Origin: Paracoccaceae bacterium
GTDB lineage: Bacteria; Pseudomonadota; Alphaproteobacteria; Rhodobacterales; Rhodobacteraceae
Length of the DNA stretch: 52,427 bases
NCBI GenBank assembly: GCA_020447005.1
Contig: JAGRDO010000062.1
Coordinates: 82,288 to 134,714, forward strand
Direction of reading: 5' to 3'
Shown here one piece after another: positions 8,287-17,149 of this stretch. Made by a program: the position numbers and the translations under genes. Below the pieces are notes generated by a model. That model saw nothing but the letters and a program-made list of their open reading frames with translations. It did no database searches and had not been told where the DNA came from. Numbering within the stretch: the first letter of the stretch is position 1; every line of letters starts with the position of its first letter.

Positions 8287-9213
8287 TCAACGCTGAAATG
8301 GAACCGTAAGGAATTTCGGCGCGTTCGAACGCCCGCCCACCAGGACCAGCACCACGATCGTCAGCACATAAGGCATGGCCTGGAATGCCTGATAAGGGAT
8401 CGCAGCGTCCGAAATCGTCTGCAGGAACAATTGCAGGGCAAAGAACAGCCCGAACAGCAAAGACGCCCCAAAGATCCCCAGCGGTGTCCAGCGACCGAAC
8501 ACGATCACGGCCAGTGCCATGAAGCCTCGTCCCGATACAATTCCCTCAACGAATTGATTGGTATAGGACAACGTCAGAAAGGCACCGCCGACTGAAACAA
8601 TGCTACAGCCAAGCACGACGGCCGAGAAACGGTGCAGATTGACGCTCTGCCCAGCGGCGGCGAGTGCATTCGGGTAGTCGCCTGCGGCACGCAGGTTAAG
8701 CCCATAGGCTGTCCGATAGAGGACGAAGAAGGCCATGAAGACCAAGGGCAGGGTCAGGTAAACCATCGGCGTGTGCTGAAACAGTATCGGGCCGACGAAG
8801 GGAATGTCTGCAAGAAACGGGATTGAGATCGGATTGGAAATCTTGATTCCGGAGCTGCCGAAATCTCCGACACGATACAGAAAACCGGTGATGCCCAGCC
8901 CCAAGAGGTTGAACGCCGCCCCGACGACGATCTGGTTTGTTTTCAAGTAAACCGTCAGATAACCAAAAATCGCACCGGCAACCGCCCCGACAAGCAGCGC
9001 AAAAACGAAAGCTACAAAGATCGGGGCACCGTGGACCGCTGCCGCGAACCCGGAAAATGCGCCGATCAGCATTATGCCTTCAAGCCCGATGTTCAATACA
9101 CCTGCCTTTTCCGAAAACATGGCCCCGATTGCGGCAAAAATGATGGGTGTGGCCATTCGCCAAGTGGCGGCGAGAACTGTTATCAGCGGCACATATAGCG
9201 AGAAGTCTTCCAT
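8287..9213 (-). CDS. ABC transporter permease (nucleoside/purine type), subunit 2
   Basis: This 308-residue inner-membrane protein of the branched-chain/ribose permease superfamily has about eight to ten hydrophobic segments and the EKAGVLNIGLEGIMLIGAF landmark typical of NupQ/YufQ-like permeases. Its stop and the following ATPase gene are 10 bases apart, and it starts one base after the stop of the other permease, whose end supplies the ribosome site CCGGAGGACTGAT. It forms the membrane channel with the 9215-10252 product. Function follows from family and operon; the transported purine or ureide is not defined by sequence. Confidence 0.93.
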   Translation of the reverse strand: MEDFSLYVPLITVLAATWRMATPIIFAAIGAMFSEKAGVLNIGLEGIMLIGAFSGFAAAVHGAPIFVAFVFALLVGAVAGAIFGYLTVYLKTNQIVVGAAFNLLGLGITGFLYRVGDFGSSGIKISNPISIPFLADIPFVGPILFQHTPMVYLTLPLVFMAFFVLYRTAYGLNLRAAGDYPNALAAAGQSVNLHRFSAVVLGCSIVSVGGAFLTLSYTNQFVEGIVSGRGFMALAVIVFGRWTPLGIFGASLLFGLFFALQLFLQTISDAAIPYQAFQAMPYVLTIVVLVLVGGRSNAPKFLTVPFQR

Positions 9214-9214
9214 A

Positions 9215-10252
9215 TCAGTCCTCCGGTCTCAGTTTGCGGTAGGCGCGTATCGTTCCCAGCGTAATAACCGAAATGATAACGAGGCCTTGGATGATGAAGA
9301 TCAGGACGGACGGTACCCCCGCCCCGATCTGCATGATCTCGGCACCTGACCTGAGTGCACCGAACAAGGCGCCCGAGAAGATCGCACCAAGCGGATTATT
9401 GTTGGCGAGCAACGCGACGGCGATCCCTTCGAACCCGTAGCCCGGCGAAATTGTCTGAAACAGTCGCTTGGTCACGCCGATCAACTCGATCGACGCAGCC
9501 AGCCCTGCCAGCGCCCCACTGTAGCTGATCGAGTAGATGATGTTCTTGTTCACGTTGATGCCGGCATAGCGGGCCGCGTCGGGGCTTGCACCCACCGCCC
9601 GCATCGAAAACCCGCGACGCGATTGTGAAATGATGTACCAGCTGACGATGGCCGCGATGATGGCAATATAGATCCCGATATTTAAGCGTGTTCCGCTCAG
9701 GATTCTGGGAAGTTGAGTCTCCTGGGGGAAGCGGTCGGATTGCGGGAAAAGGCCCTGTGCCTCCATGAGCGGCCCTGTCACAAGATAGCTCGTCAGGATG
9801 ATCGCTACATAGTTGAGCATGATCGTCGTCACGATCTCTGACGCCCCGTATCGCGCCCGCAGGAAACCCGCGATCCCGCCCCAGAAGGCTCCGGCCAGCG
9901 AAGCGGCAATAAGGATGACCGGGATCGAGATCCAGGCGTTTACACCCTCCATCTGTAGCGCAACAACCGCCGCAACCATACCGCCAGCGTAGAACTGGCC
10001 CTCCGCGCCGATGTTCCACACTCCGCTCCGAAATGAGATTGCCAGCCCAGCCCCGATCAGGATGAGCGGCGTTGCCTTCAGAAGCACTTCGGAAAAATTT
10101 CGCATGCTGCCGAAAATGCCTGTCCACATTTCGGAATACGCTTCCACGGAACTGAAGCCTGCCACCTCGATAAGGAGGGCTCCAAATGCGAGAGCGATTG
10201 CAATTGCGAGGACCGGCGCCCCCAAGGATTTAATTGTCTCTGCGTATCTCAA
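9215..10252 (-). CDS. ABC transporter permease (nucleoside/purine type), subunit 1
   Basis: The product is a 345-residue polytopic permease with the family landmark RSGVWNIGAEGQFYAGGM and a long first periplasmic region, as in NupP/YufP-like proteins. The start is a TTG preceded by GGGGGGATGAGCC, a good ribosome site; no in-frame ATG fits better. It opens the four-gene ABC block permease-permease-ATPase-binding protein. An 88-base gap separates it from the GlcG-like gene. It partners with the adjacent permease as a heterodimer. Confidence 0.92.
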   Translation of the reverse strand: MRYAETIKSLGAPVLAIAIALAFGALLIEVAGFSSVEAYSEMWTGIFGSMRNFSEVLLKATPLILIGAGLAISFRSGVWNIGAEGQFYAGGMVAAVVALQMEGVNAWISIPVILIAASLAGAFWGGIAGFLRARYGASEIVTTIMLNYVAIILTSYLVTGPLMEAQGLFPQSDRFPQETQLPRILSGTRLNIGIYIAIIAAIVSWYIISQSRRGFSMRAVGASPDAARYAGINVNKNIIYSISYSGALAGLAASIELIGVTKRLFQTISPGYGFEGIAVALLANNNPLGAIFSGALFGALRSGAEIMQIGAGVPSVLIFIIQGLVIISVITLGTIRAYRKLRPED

Positions 10253-10340
10253 GGCTCATCCCCCCACCGACTCCGATCCATCAGGCCTATCCACGCAGAC
10301 GCCCGATCGACATCTTCCGCTTCCGAATTTCCGGTTCCGC

Positions 10341-10742
10341 TCAGTTGTTGAGCCGCGCGGCTGCTGCTTCGGCGACCTGATGATCCTGTTGTGGTGCCAG
10401 GCCGGATACACCCACGGCGCCCACGACGTTTCCATCCGCGACCAACGGGACCCCGCCTTTCAGCGGAGCCGCGCCCGGCAATACCAGCATCGCGGCCCGA
10501 TCCGCGATCTTGTCTTCGAGTGCCGCTGTCGGCGCCCGGAACGTGGCGGATGTCCGCGCTTTTTCGCGGGCAATTCGGCTCGTCGATGGCGCAACCCCGT
10601 CCATCCTCTCGAACGCAAGCAGATGCCCGCCCGCATCAACGACCGCAACACTGACAGACCATCTGTTGTTCGTCGCCTCCGCCTTGGCGGCTTCGATTAC
10701 CGCTTGCGCATCTGAGAGTTCCAGTTGTTTGACCGTTTTCAT
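10341..10742 (-). CDS. GlcG/HbpS-family small protein
   Basis: The gene encodes 133 residues with the compact GlcG/HbpS fold, including VSVAVVDAGGHLLAFERMD near the N-terminus and GGVPLVADGNVVGAVGVSG in the second half. An open frame extends to 10940, but the ATG at 10742 has TAAGGAGGAAAAG in front and is clearly the start. Family members occur beside glycolate, propanediol and heme genes and can bind heme or small organic ligands; none has a settled enzymatic role here. There is no signal peptide, so it is cytoplasmic. It sits between the BhcD-like reductase and the ABC permeases. A ligand-sensing or cofactor-handling role is conceivable but unproven. Confidence 0.85.
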   Translation of the reverse strand: MKTVKQLELSDAQAVIEAAKAEATNNRWSVSVAVVDAGGHLLAFERMDGVAPSTSRIAREKARTSATFRAPTAALEDKIADRAAMLVLPGAAPLKGGVPLVADGNVVGAVGVSGLAPQQDHQVAEAAAARLNN

Positions 10743-10767
10743 TCTTTTCCTCCTTATGTACCGGTGC

Positions 10768-11730
10768 TCAGTCGAATCGCCGACCGATGCCCTGTTTCTG
10801 CGCCAATTCCTGTATGACCGTGGCGACGGCCAAATCCTGCAAGCCGATCCCGGTGCCGTCGAATACGGTAATATCGTCGTCGCGTTTGCGGCCGGGCCGA
10901 TCACCATTGATGACAGCACCGATCGGCGTGATCTCTTCAATCGCCAGCAGACCTTGAGAATGTGCGTGTTGGGCTTCGCCGATGGTGATGCTTTGGGTTA
11001 TCTGGTCGGCAAAAACACAAGCTTTGCCAAATATCTTGGCGTCGATTTCCTGTTTGCCCGTCGTGTCAGTGCCCATACAGGCGATATGTGTGCCGGGTTG
11101 AATCCACTCAGCCATGATTTGGGGTTCGAAGGATGACGTGATGGTGATGATGACGTCAGATTGCTCGGCCAGTTGCTGCGGCGTGACCGCATCGAATGGC
11201 AGGCCAAGATCTTGCGCCACCTTTGCGAGATTTGGCAGCATCTCGGCGTGGAAGTTGTACCCAACAATCCGGGTGAAATCCCGCTGCCGAACCGCCGCCT
11301 CGATCTGAAAACGCGACTGAAACCCGGCTCCAACGATGCCCAGCACCTTCGAGTCCTTGCGCGCCAATTCTGCGATTGAATTGGCGCTTGACGCGGCGGT
11401 ACGGTAGGCTGTCATCGCATTGCCGCCAAGCAGCGCCGATGGCCGCCCGGTGTCGGGATCAAATAGCAAAACAGTGGACTGGTGGTTGGTTAGCCCCCTT
11501 GCTTCGTTTCCCGGCCAGTATCCACCCGATTTCAGCCCCAGAGTTTTGGTCCGCAGATCGAGCCCGGATTTGAATCCATATACCGCATTCGCATGCCCGA
11601 GTTCTTCCCGGATCACTGGAAAGTTGATTGCCTCTCCAGCCGCTACCGATGCGAACACGTCGCGAACGGCATCGAAGGCAAGAGCGTGGCTGAGCAGCCC
11701 CCTCACTTCATCTTCAGATACATAATACAC
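10768..11730 (-). CDS. Second ornithine cyclodeaminase-family reductase, BhcD paralogue
   Basis: The 320-residue protein starts at GTG 11730 after GGGATGAGGTGACCCC. It shares long collinear stretches with bhcD: GLKSGGYWPGNEARG against GVKAGGYFPGNMARG, AYRTAASSANSIAELARKD, LGIVGAGFQ and FDGTGIGLQDLA. The lysine, arginine and Rossmann residues are conserved, so it is probably an active NAD(P)H imine reductase. It may be a second iminosuccinate reductase, or act on another imine made during ureide breakdown. It lies next to the glyoxylate aminotransferase gene in the same direction and 8.5 kb from the first bhcD. Its DNA looks lower in GC than the bhcBCD block, suggesting separate ancestry rather than recent local duplication. 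Confidence 0.87.
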   Translation of the reverse strand: MYYVSEDEVRGLLSHALAFDAVRDVFASVAAGEAINFPVIREELGHANAVYGFKSGLDLRTKTLGLKSGGYWPGNEARGLTNHQSTVLLFDPDTGRPSALLGGNAMTAYRTAASSANSIAELARKDSKVLGIVGAGFQSRFQIEAAVRQRDFTRIVGYNFHAEMLPNLAKVAQDLGLPFDAVTPQQLAEQSDVIITITSSFEPQIMAEWIQPGTHIACMGTDTTGKQEIDAKIFGKACVFADQITQSITIGEAQHAHSQGLLAIEEITPIGAVINGDRPGRKRDDDITVFDGTGIGLQDLAVATVIQELAQKQGIGRRFD

Positions 11731-11806
11731 GGGGTCACCTCATCCCTTGAAGGCGCGCTGCCGATCCCACACCTGTCTCGCGCCGGGAACAACGTCCCGG
11801 CCCGGA

Positions 11807-12976
11807 TCATGCCGCGGAACTCGTCAGGAACCGCATTGCAGCATCAACGCCACCTTTCTGGTGAGGCACGTGGGCCAGTTCGAACCCCATTTCGCAGCCG
11901 GCCAACGTACCCATCAGGGCCAGTTCATTGATCTCGCCCAAATGGCCAATGCGAAACACCTTGTCGGCCACCTTCGACAGACCAGAGCCGAGCGACATGT
12001 TGAAATTCTCCAGCACCACCTTTCGGAAGGCGTCCGCGCTGTGACCGTCCGGCATCAGCACCGCGGTCAAGACCGGTGAAAAGTGGCGGGGCGAAGTGCA
12101 CAGGTTTTCCAGCCCCCAGGTCTGCACCGCGATCCGGGTCGCCTCGGCAAACCGCTTGTGTCGGGCAAACACGTTCTCCAGCCCTTCGTCCAGAAGCAGA
12201 TCGACTGCCTTATTCAGACCGAACAACAGGTTGGTCGCGGGCGTATAAGGGAAGTACCCCGATTTGTTGGCAGCAATCATTTCGCCCCAGTCCCAATACG
12301 ACCTGCGAATCCCCGCCGTTTCATTTGCTTTCAAGGCCCTCGGGCCGACGGCATTGAAGGAGATCCCCGGCGGCAGCATCAATCCCTTTTGTGACCCGGC
12401 AATCACGACATCGATACCCCACTCATCGGGGCGCAGGTCGGCCGAGCACAGACCGGAAATTGAATCCACCATCAAGAGCGCGGGATGACCCACCGCATCG
12501 ATCGCATCGCGAACTTCTTTGATGACCGTGGTCGACCCGGTCGAGGTTTCATTGTGCACGACGCAGACGGCCTTGATCTCGCGGCTTTTGTCGTCGCGCA
12601 GGGCGCGCTCAATGACTTCAGGATCAACGCCGGCCCGCCAGTTTTCGCCCACTATGATAGGTTCGACGCCGATCTTGCGGGCCAACTTGGCCCAGAGCGA
12701 TGCAAAATGCCCGGTCTCATAGGTCAAGATCTTGTCACCCGGAGACAAAACGTTGGACAGGGCGGCCTCCCACGCGCCAGTGCCGGAGGCCGGATAGATG
12801 ACGACGTCATTTTTGGTCTTAAACACGGTCTTGATCTTGGCCAGAACCTCGAGGCCGAGTTCTCCGAATTCCGGGCTGCGGTGATCGATGACTTGCCGGC
12901 TTGTCGCCAGCAATACGCTTTCGGGAACGGGAGAGGGGCCGGGAATTTGTAGGAAGTGACGCCCATGTCTGCTCAT
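11807..12976 (-). CDS. bhcA: Glyoxylate-dependent class V aminotransferase (BhcA-like or ureidoglycine-glyoxylate type)
   Basis: This is a 389-residue fold-type I PLP enzyme with IPGPSPVPE at the N-terminus, DHRSPEF, a PASGTGAWEAA phosphate-binding segment and catalytic Lys197 in IAGSQKGLMLPPG. BhcA transfers the amino group of aspartate to glyoxylate, giving glycine and oxaloacetate, and feeds BhcC. The same subfamily includes serine-glyoxylate and (S)-ureidoglycine-glyoxylate aminotransferases (PucG/HpxJ), the latter in allantoin pathways, so in this purine cluster both readings are plausible. Presence of bhcB-C-D downstream on the same strand and no other bhcA in the window favours BhcA. 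Start ATG 12976 follows GAGAGGAGC. The symbol is tentative. Confidence 0.78.
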   Translation of the reverse strand: MSRHGRHFLQIPGPSPVPESVLLATSRQVIDHRSPEFGELGLEVLAKIKTVFKTKNDVVIYPASGTGAWEAALSNVLSPGDKILTYETGHFASLWAKLARKIGVEPIIVGENWRAGVDPEVIERALRDDKSREIKAVCVVHNETSTGSTTVIKEVRDAIDAVGHPALLMVDSISGLCSADLRPDEWGIDVVIAGSQKGLMLPPGISFNAVGPRALKANETAGIRRSYWDWGEMIAANKSGYFPYTPATNLLFGLNKAVDLLLDEGLENVFARHKRFAEATRIAVQTWGLENLCTSPRHFSPVLTAVLMPDGHSADAFRKVVLENFNMSLGSGLSKVADKVFRIGHLGEINELALMGTLAGCEMGFELAHVPHQKGGVDAAMRFLTSSAA

Positions 12977-13081
12977 CTGGTGCTCCTCTCAGGATTTCGG
13001 TGGCTCACTGGAACCATGCGCCATGGGTGATCGATAAATCTAACGAATTTACTTGAGTTATTATTCTGTTTTTTTCATCAG

Positions 13082-13849
13082 CTAAAGCAGGTTGATTTTC
13101 ACGCAGCCGACGTCGTCAAATTCAACCCGGCACGCACCCGGTCCGGAAAGGGCGAGGATGCCGCAATAGCTGCCGGTGATCACGACCTGTCCGCGTTTCA
13201 GACCGCCGCGTTCGTGCGCGGCGTGGTTGACCATCCACTGCAGCAGATCCGCCGGATCCCCAAATGGATGTCGCACCTCTTGGGATGTTCCCAAAACACC
13301 GGGCGCATCGATCGACAGTCTTGCCGACCGAAACGTCCGGTTGCCGCGTGGCGTTCCCGGCCCGAACACCACGCCGCCATTTGCCTGAAGATCCGCAAGT
13401 TTCCAAAAGGGCTCGCCCGCGGCGGCTCCCGCCAGGCGCGTCTCGAGGATTTCAATCGCCGGAACCACGGTGTCCACCAGCGCCAGTGCATCCTCCCGGC
13501 TGTAGGTTCGGTTTCCGGCGGGAACGTCCTTGCCAATGACCAACCCGATTTCCGCCTCGACACTTGCTGCCGACAAGTGAATCGGGCGCCGATATCGACC
13601 ATCATTCTGATACAGGCGCTGACGGAGAACCGGGGCGCAATAGGGTTCCGGAGAACTTTTTCCCCGGCCGACCTTCCACGCGACGATCTCACCCAGTTCC
13701 GCGACCAGACAGTCCTGGATGCGATACGATTCAGAACGGGTCGATGGACCCGGTATGGTGGGCATTCCGGCCGTTCCGTCGCGAAAATGCCCAGCAAGGA
13801 ACTTTGCCGCCAACGTTGCGGAATCTCCGTGCCTCACAGGTTCGGCCAT
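13082..13849 (-). CDS. FAH-superfamily hydratase/decarboxylase (2-keto-4-pentenoate hydratase-like)
   Basis: The product is 255 residues, the length of MhpD/2-oxopent-4-enoate hydratases, with the characteristic ASVEAEIGLVIGKD segment (metal-binding acidic pair), AIEILETR and a GQVVITGSYCG segment near the end. Family members hydrate 2-oxo-enoic acids or decarboxylate 4-oxalocrotonate using Mg2+ in the cytoplasm. No aromatic ring-cleavage genes surround it; the neighbours are an amidase (16-base overlap), RidA, allantoinase and the aminotransferase. A role on a keto-acid or ureido-acid from the ureide pathway is therefore likely, but the substrate is unknown. A 105-base AT-rich gap separates it from the aminotransferase gene downstream. 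Confidence 0.82.
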   Translation of the reverse strand: MAEPVRHGDSATLAAKFLAGHFRDGTAGMPTIPGPSTRSESYRIQDCLVAELGEIVAWKVGRGKSSPEPYCAPVLRQRLYQNDGRYRRPIHLSAASVEAEIGLVIGKDVPAGNRTYSREDALALVDTVVPAIEILETRLAGAAAGEPFWKLADLQANGGVVFGPGTPRGNRTFRSARLSIDAPGVLGTSQEVRHPFGDPADLLQWMVNHAAHERGGLKRGQVVITGSYCGILALSGPGACRVEFDDVGCVKINLL

Positions 13850-15234
13850 CGGAATCGCCCCATCTCATTCTCATAGGCTTCCGCCATTGATACCAGTTCA
13901 AGGTCGCTGCCGAATGGCCCAACGATTTGGCAGCCAATGGGCATATTGTTTGCCGAAGGTCGTGTCGGCAGGTTTATCCCAGGAAGACCGCCGGCATTCG
14001 CGAAAGGCGTGAAGATCGCGTGCCCCCGTGGGCCGGCGGCGGTCCCATTTATCAATTCGGGATGGCTTTCCGCCTTTGGCCACGGCATGGCGGCAACGCT
14101 GGGCGTCAAAATGAAGTCATAGGCTGTGAAGATGCGGGCAAGGCCCACCCGGAAATCGGCGACGTCATTCAGAAGCTGGACGTATTGTGACGCACTTGCA
14201 GACCTGCCGACTTCTATCATTGGAAGCAGACTGTCATTCAGCAGGCTCGGATCGATGCCGTGGCTGTCCACAAGCCAGGCCAATCCCACCGGACCGATCA
14301 GCCCCCAGATGGCGTTCAACCGGTCCACGTCAAAGGGCACCGAACCACTTTCGACATGATGCCCGAGTGCGGTCAGCGTATCGCAGGCATTCAGCAGGCT
14401 GGAGCGAATGTCAGGGTCTACCGGAGCGTCGCCGAATTGGGCGACACACAGGATCTTACGGCCCGGCGCCACCCGGGGCGCTTGTCGGCGTTGCTCTTCC
14501 GTAAACGCCATGGATGCCCGGTCGAACGGATGACGTGCCGCCATGATCTGAAGTATGCACCGCAGATCACTGGCAGAGCGGGCAATCGGCCCCATTGTTT
14601 CGAAATCACCGAGTAGCGCCGGCAGGCCGTCGGCGCGGCCGACGAAACCGGGGCTTGGCTTCAGCCCGTAAAGCCCGGTATGGGCGCAAGGGCGGCGAAT
14701 TGACCCGCCCCCGTCGGTCGCGATCGCGGCGACGCCCATCCCGCTGGCGACAGCGGCGACTGCGCCGCCGCTGGAGCCGCCCGGCGTCAGGTCTGGATTC
14801 CAGGGGTTGCCGGTCGCCCCATAGACAAGGTTGTCGGTATAACCCTGCAAAGTGAATTCGGGGGCATTCGTCTTACCGAGGATCACAACCCCGGCCTGCC
14901 GCAACCGGGCAATCGGAAACTCATCGCGTTCAGGCCGGTAGTCGGCGTAGGACCTGCTGCCCCACGTGCATGGCAGACCCCTGACAGGGATGTTGTCCTT
15001 AACTGTTATCGGCACCCCGTCTATCTCGCTCAGGGCTGCGTCATTCTTCCAACGCGCCGCCGATGCTTCGGCGGCGGCGCGCGCTTCGGCCCAATTGAAC
15101 GAGACGATCGCGTTCAGGACGGGATTGACCGCGTCAATTCGCTTGACGGTACTATCGAAAATCTCAACCGGGCTGAACTTACCATTTCGATAACCGGCGG
15201 TCAGTTCGTGTATGTTCAACCGCCAGAGGTCCAT
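13834..15234 (-). CDS. Amidase (amidase signature family)
   Basis: This 466-residue cytoplasmic hydrolase carries the Ser-cisSer-Lys catalytic set: lysine in ITVKDNIPV, the signature [17 protein letters not shown], and the downstream serine in [14 protein letters not shown] 15234 lies just after the ridA stop and starts at [11 protein letters not shown], the normal N-terminus; a frame reaching 15273 would overlap ridA. Such enzymes cleave primary amides, carbamoyl compounds or amide esters. In this context oxalurate/oxamate-like or ureido compounds from allantoate are candidates, because allantoate amidohydrolase and ureidoglycolate lyase are absent from the window. The substrate cannot be read from sequence. 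Confidence 0.88.
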   Translation of the reverse strand: MDLWRLNIHELTAGYRNGKFSPVEIFDSTVKRIDAVNPVLNAIVSFNWAEARAAAEASAARWKNDAALSEIDGVPITVKDNIPVRGLPCTWGSRSYADYRPERDEFPIARLRQAGVVILGKTNAPEFTLQGYTDNLVYGATGNPWNPDLTPGGSSGGAVAAVASGMGVAAIATDGGGSIRRPCAHTGLYGLKPSPGFVGRADGLPALLGDFETMGPIARSASDLRCILQIMAARHPFDRASMAFTEEQRRQAPRVAPGRKILCVAQFGDAPVDPDIRSSLLNACDTLTALGHHVESGSVPFDVDRLNAIWGLIGPVGLAWLVDSHGIDPSLLNDSLLPMIEVGRSASASQYVQLLNDVADFRVGLARIFTAYDFILTPSVAAMPWPKAESHPELINGTAAGPRGHAIFTPFANAGGLPGINLPTRPSANNMPIGCQIVGPFGSDLELVSMAEAYENEMGRFRWPNL

Positions 15235-15235
15235 C

Positions 15236-15634
15236 TCACGATACCTTCGGGTTGTCGATGTAAGCAATGACATCGAACTCGACCAGAAGTTCAGGAATGC
15301 CGAAACTACCGGTCACGGTGGCACGCGACGGCAGGACGTCGCCATTGAAGAACTCCTTGTAGGCTTCGTTCATGCCCTGAAAATACCGCATGTCTGACAG
15401 ATAAATCATGACGCGGGCGACATCCTTGAAGGTACCGCCTGCCACTTCCAGAAGATGCGAAAGGTTGGTCAGGGCCTGACGGGTTTGCGCCCTGATATCG
15501 CCGACCCCGACCACCTTTCCCTCAACATCCAGTGAGACCGTCGCGGTGTAGAAGTGATTGCCGGCAAGCGTCGCCTGGGAATGCGGATTTGGCGACGTCA
15601 GCACTTTCGGCGTGTATACCTCTTTGATGCTCAT
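15236..15634 (-). CDS. RidA/YjgF-family reactive imine deaminase
   Basis: The gene encodes a 132-residue RidA-fold trimer subunit, with SPNPHSQATLAGNHFYTA and a conserved arginine in VARVMIYLSD. RidA proteins hydrolyse enamine/imine intermediates released by PLP enzymes, protecting other PLP enzymes. Its ATG overlaps the stop of the M17 gene as ATGA, and its stop lies two bases from the amidase ATG, so the three are a translationally coupled unit. RidA in a gene run that also makes iminosuccinate and ureido imines fits either damage control or a pathway hydrolytic step. Confidence 0.87.
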   Translation of the reverse strand: MSIKEVYTPKVLTSPNPHSQATLAGNHFYTATVSLDVEGKVVGVGDIRAQTRQALTNLSHLLEVAGGTFKDVARVMIYLSDMRYFQGMNEAYKEFFNGDVLPSRATVTGSFGIPELLVEFDVIAYIDNPKVS

Positions 15635-17145
15635 ACTGTGTTCCTATTTTTGCTAGTGGTGTTTCGGTGATTGTGTTCGGTCATGTTGATCAGCATCTGC
15701 GCCACGACCCTTGCCCCGCTTCCGGTCGGGCCAACCGGCATCAGACTGTCAGTCGCCGACGCATTCCAGCAGGTGTTGTAAAGATCGAGATGCATCCAGG
15801 GGTGGTCGCCCACGAACTGCATCAGAAACGCGGCCGCCGTAAGGGTCGATCCGTTGTGCCCGATCAACGAGAAGTTTCGCAGGTCGGCGACGGGGCTCTT
15901 GAGAAATTCGAGATATTGTTCCCACAACGGCAGTCTCCAGACCCGTTCGCAGGCGAACGCGTCGGCATCCTGGAGGCGCTTGAACCATGCATCGTCGTTC
16001 GAAAACGTACCGATGCCGATTGGTCCAAATATACCCGCGCTCGCCCCCGTCAGGGTCGCAAAATCTATCACGACACGCGGGTTCATCCCGGCGGCATGGT
16101 GGAGCGCATCGGCGAGGATCAAGCGCCCCTCGGCATCGGTGTTGATGATCTCTACCGTCTTGCCAGACGCGGTTCGAATGACGTCACTCGGCCGCATGGC
16201 GTTCGGTCCGGGCATGTTTTCCACAACGGCGAATACCGCTGTCACCGGAAATTCAGGCGCCAACGCAGCAACCATCTGCATCAACCCGAACACAGCGGCG
16301 CCGCCGCCCATGTCCGCCTTCATGTGATCCATGTCGAGCGCGTTCTTGAGAGAAATGCCTCCGGAATCGAAGGTGACCGTTTTTCCGACAAGTACGACTG
16401 GCGCCGCCTCCGCCTCGCCCACCAGCCCACCCGGCCGCCAGGCGAGCTCGATCAGATATGCGTCATGCGCGCTACCGGCTGACACCGTGAGAATGCCCTG
16501 CATTCCGGCCGCTTCAAGGTCTGGACGCTCCATCACGGTGATATCCATCCCCGTGTCGCCGGCCAGTTCGACGCACCTCTGCTTGAAGACCTCAGGGGTC
16601 AATGTATTTGCGGGTTCGGTTGCAAGATCTCGCGCATTCAGGCTGGCCAGACTGGTAAGCCAGGCCCGGTTCACAGCACGCGCGGATTCTTCGCCAGGCT
16701 TGTCGAACGCGAAATTCAGATCCGTAATGACATGCATCCGCCCACGTGCGGGGCCGTCAGAGGTGAAGACATGATTGGCCGACAAGATGCCTTCGACGAT
16801 CGCCTGTATCGTTGCGGTGTCTGCGTCCGGCAGCAGAACCGTGCACGCCTGCACACGGTGAGCCTGCAGAGCTCTCAACGCCGAACCGGCGCGGGACCGG
16901 ATTTTGCCCCGATCTTCGTCGATCCTGATCAGGACATACGGCCCGGGATTCGGACCGGTCGGCACAACGAGAATCGGGTGATCCACCTGGTCCAGGGACA
17001 GTCCGGCATCGTGGTACGCGGTCTCGGCCAGGCTGAAACGCGCATCTGCACCGCCGTCTTCGCCATCCGGCAAAAGGAAAGCGATCCGCGGACGACCCGG
17101 TGCGATATCAGTCTTGGCGCAGATTTCCGGCTTGGCGAGCAACAT
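15631..17145 (-). CDS. M17 leucyl-aminopeptidase-family metallohydrolase
   Basis: The 504-residue protein has the M17 dizinc domain in its C-terminal half: VGKTVTFDSGGISLK, the metal-ligand segment MKADMGGGAA and the NTDAEGRLILADA signature. The N-terminal macro-like domain is present. ATG 17145, five bases after the puuE stop, is preferred because AAAGG precedes it; longer frames overlap puuE. M17 enzymes remove N-terminal residues from peptides, yet placement between allantoinase, RidA and amidase suggests recruitment to an amide or ureido substrate. Which step it performs is unknown. Catalytic metal ligands appear intact, so an active hydrolase is expected. Confidence 0.88.
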   Translation of the reverse strand: MLLAKPEICAKTDIAPGRPRIAFLLPDGEDGGADARFSLAETAYHDAGLSLDQVDHPILVVPTGPNPGPYVLIRIDEDRGKIRSRAGSALRALQAHRVQACTVLLPDADTATIQAIVEGILSANHVFTSDGPARGRMHVITDLNFAFDKPGEESARAVNRAWLTSLASLNARDLATEPANTLTPEVFKQRCVELAGDTGMDITVMERPDLEAAGMQGILTVSAGSAHDAYLIELAWRPGGLVGEAEAAPVVLVGKTVTFDSGGISLKNALDMDHMKADMGGGAAVFGLMQMVAALAPEFPVTAVFAVVENMPGPNAMRPSDVIRTASGKTVEIINTDAEGRLILADALHHAAGMNPRVVIDFATLTGASAGIFGPIGIGTFSNDDAWFKRLQDADAFACERVWRLPLWEQYLEFLKSPVADLRNFSLIGHNGSTLTAAAFLMQFVGDHPWMHLDLYNTCWNASATDSLMPVGPTGSGARVVAQMLINMTEHNHRNTTSKNRNTV

Positions 17146-17149
17146 CCAT

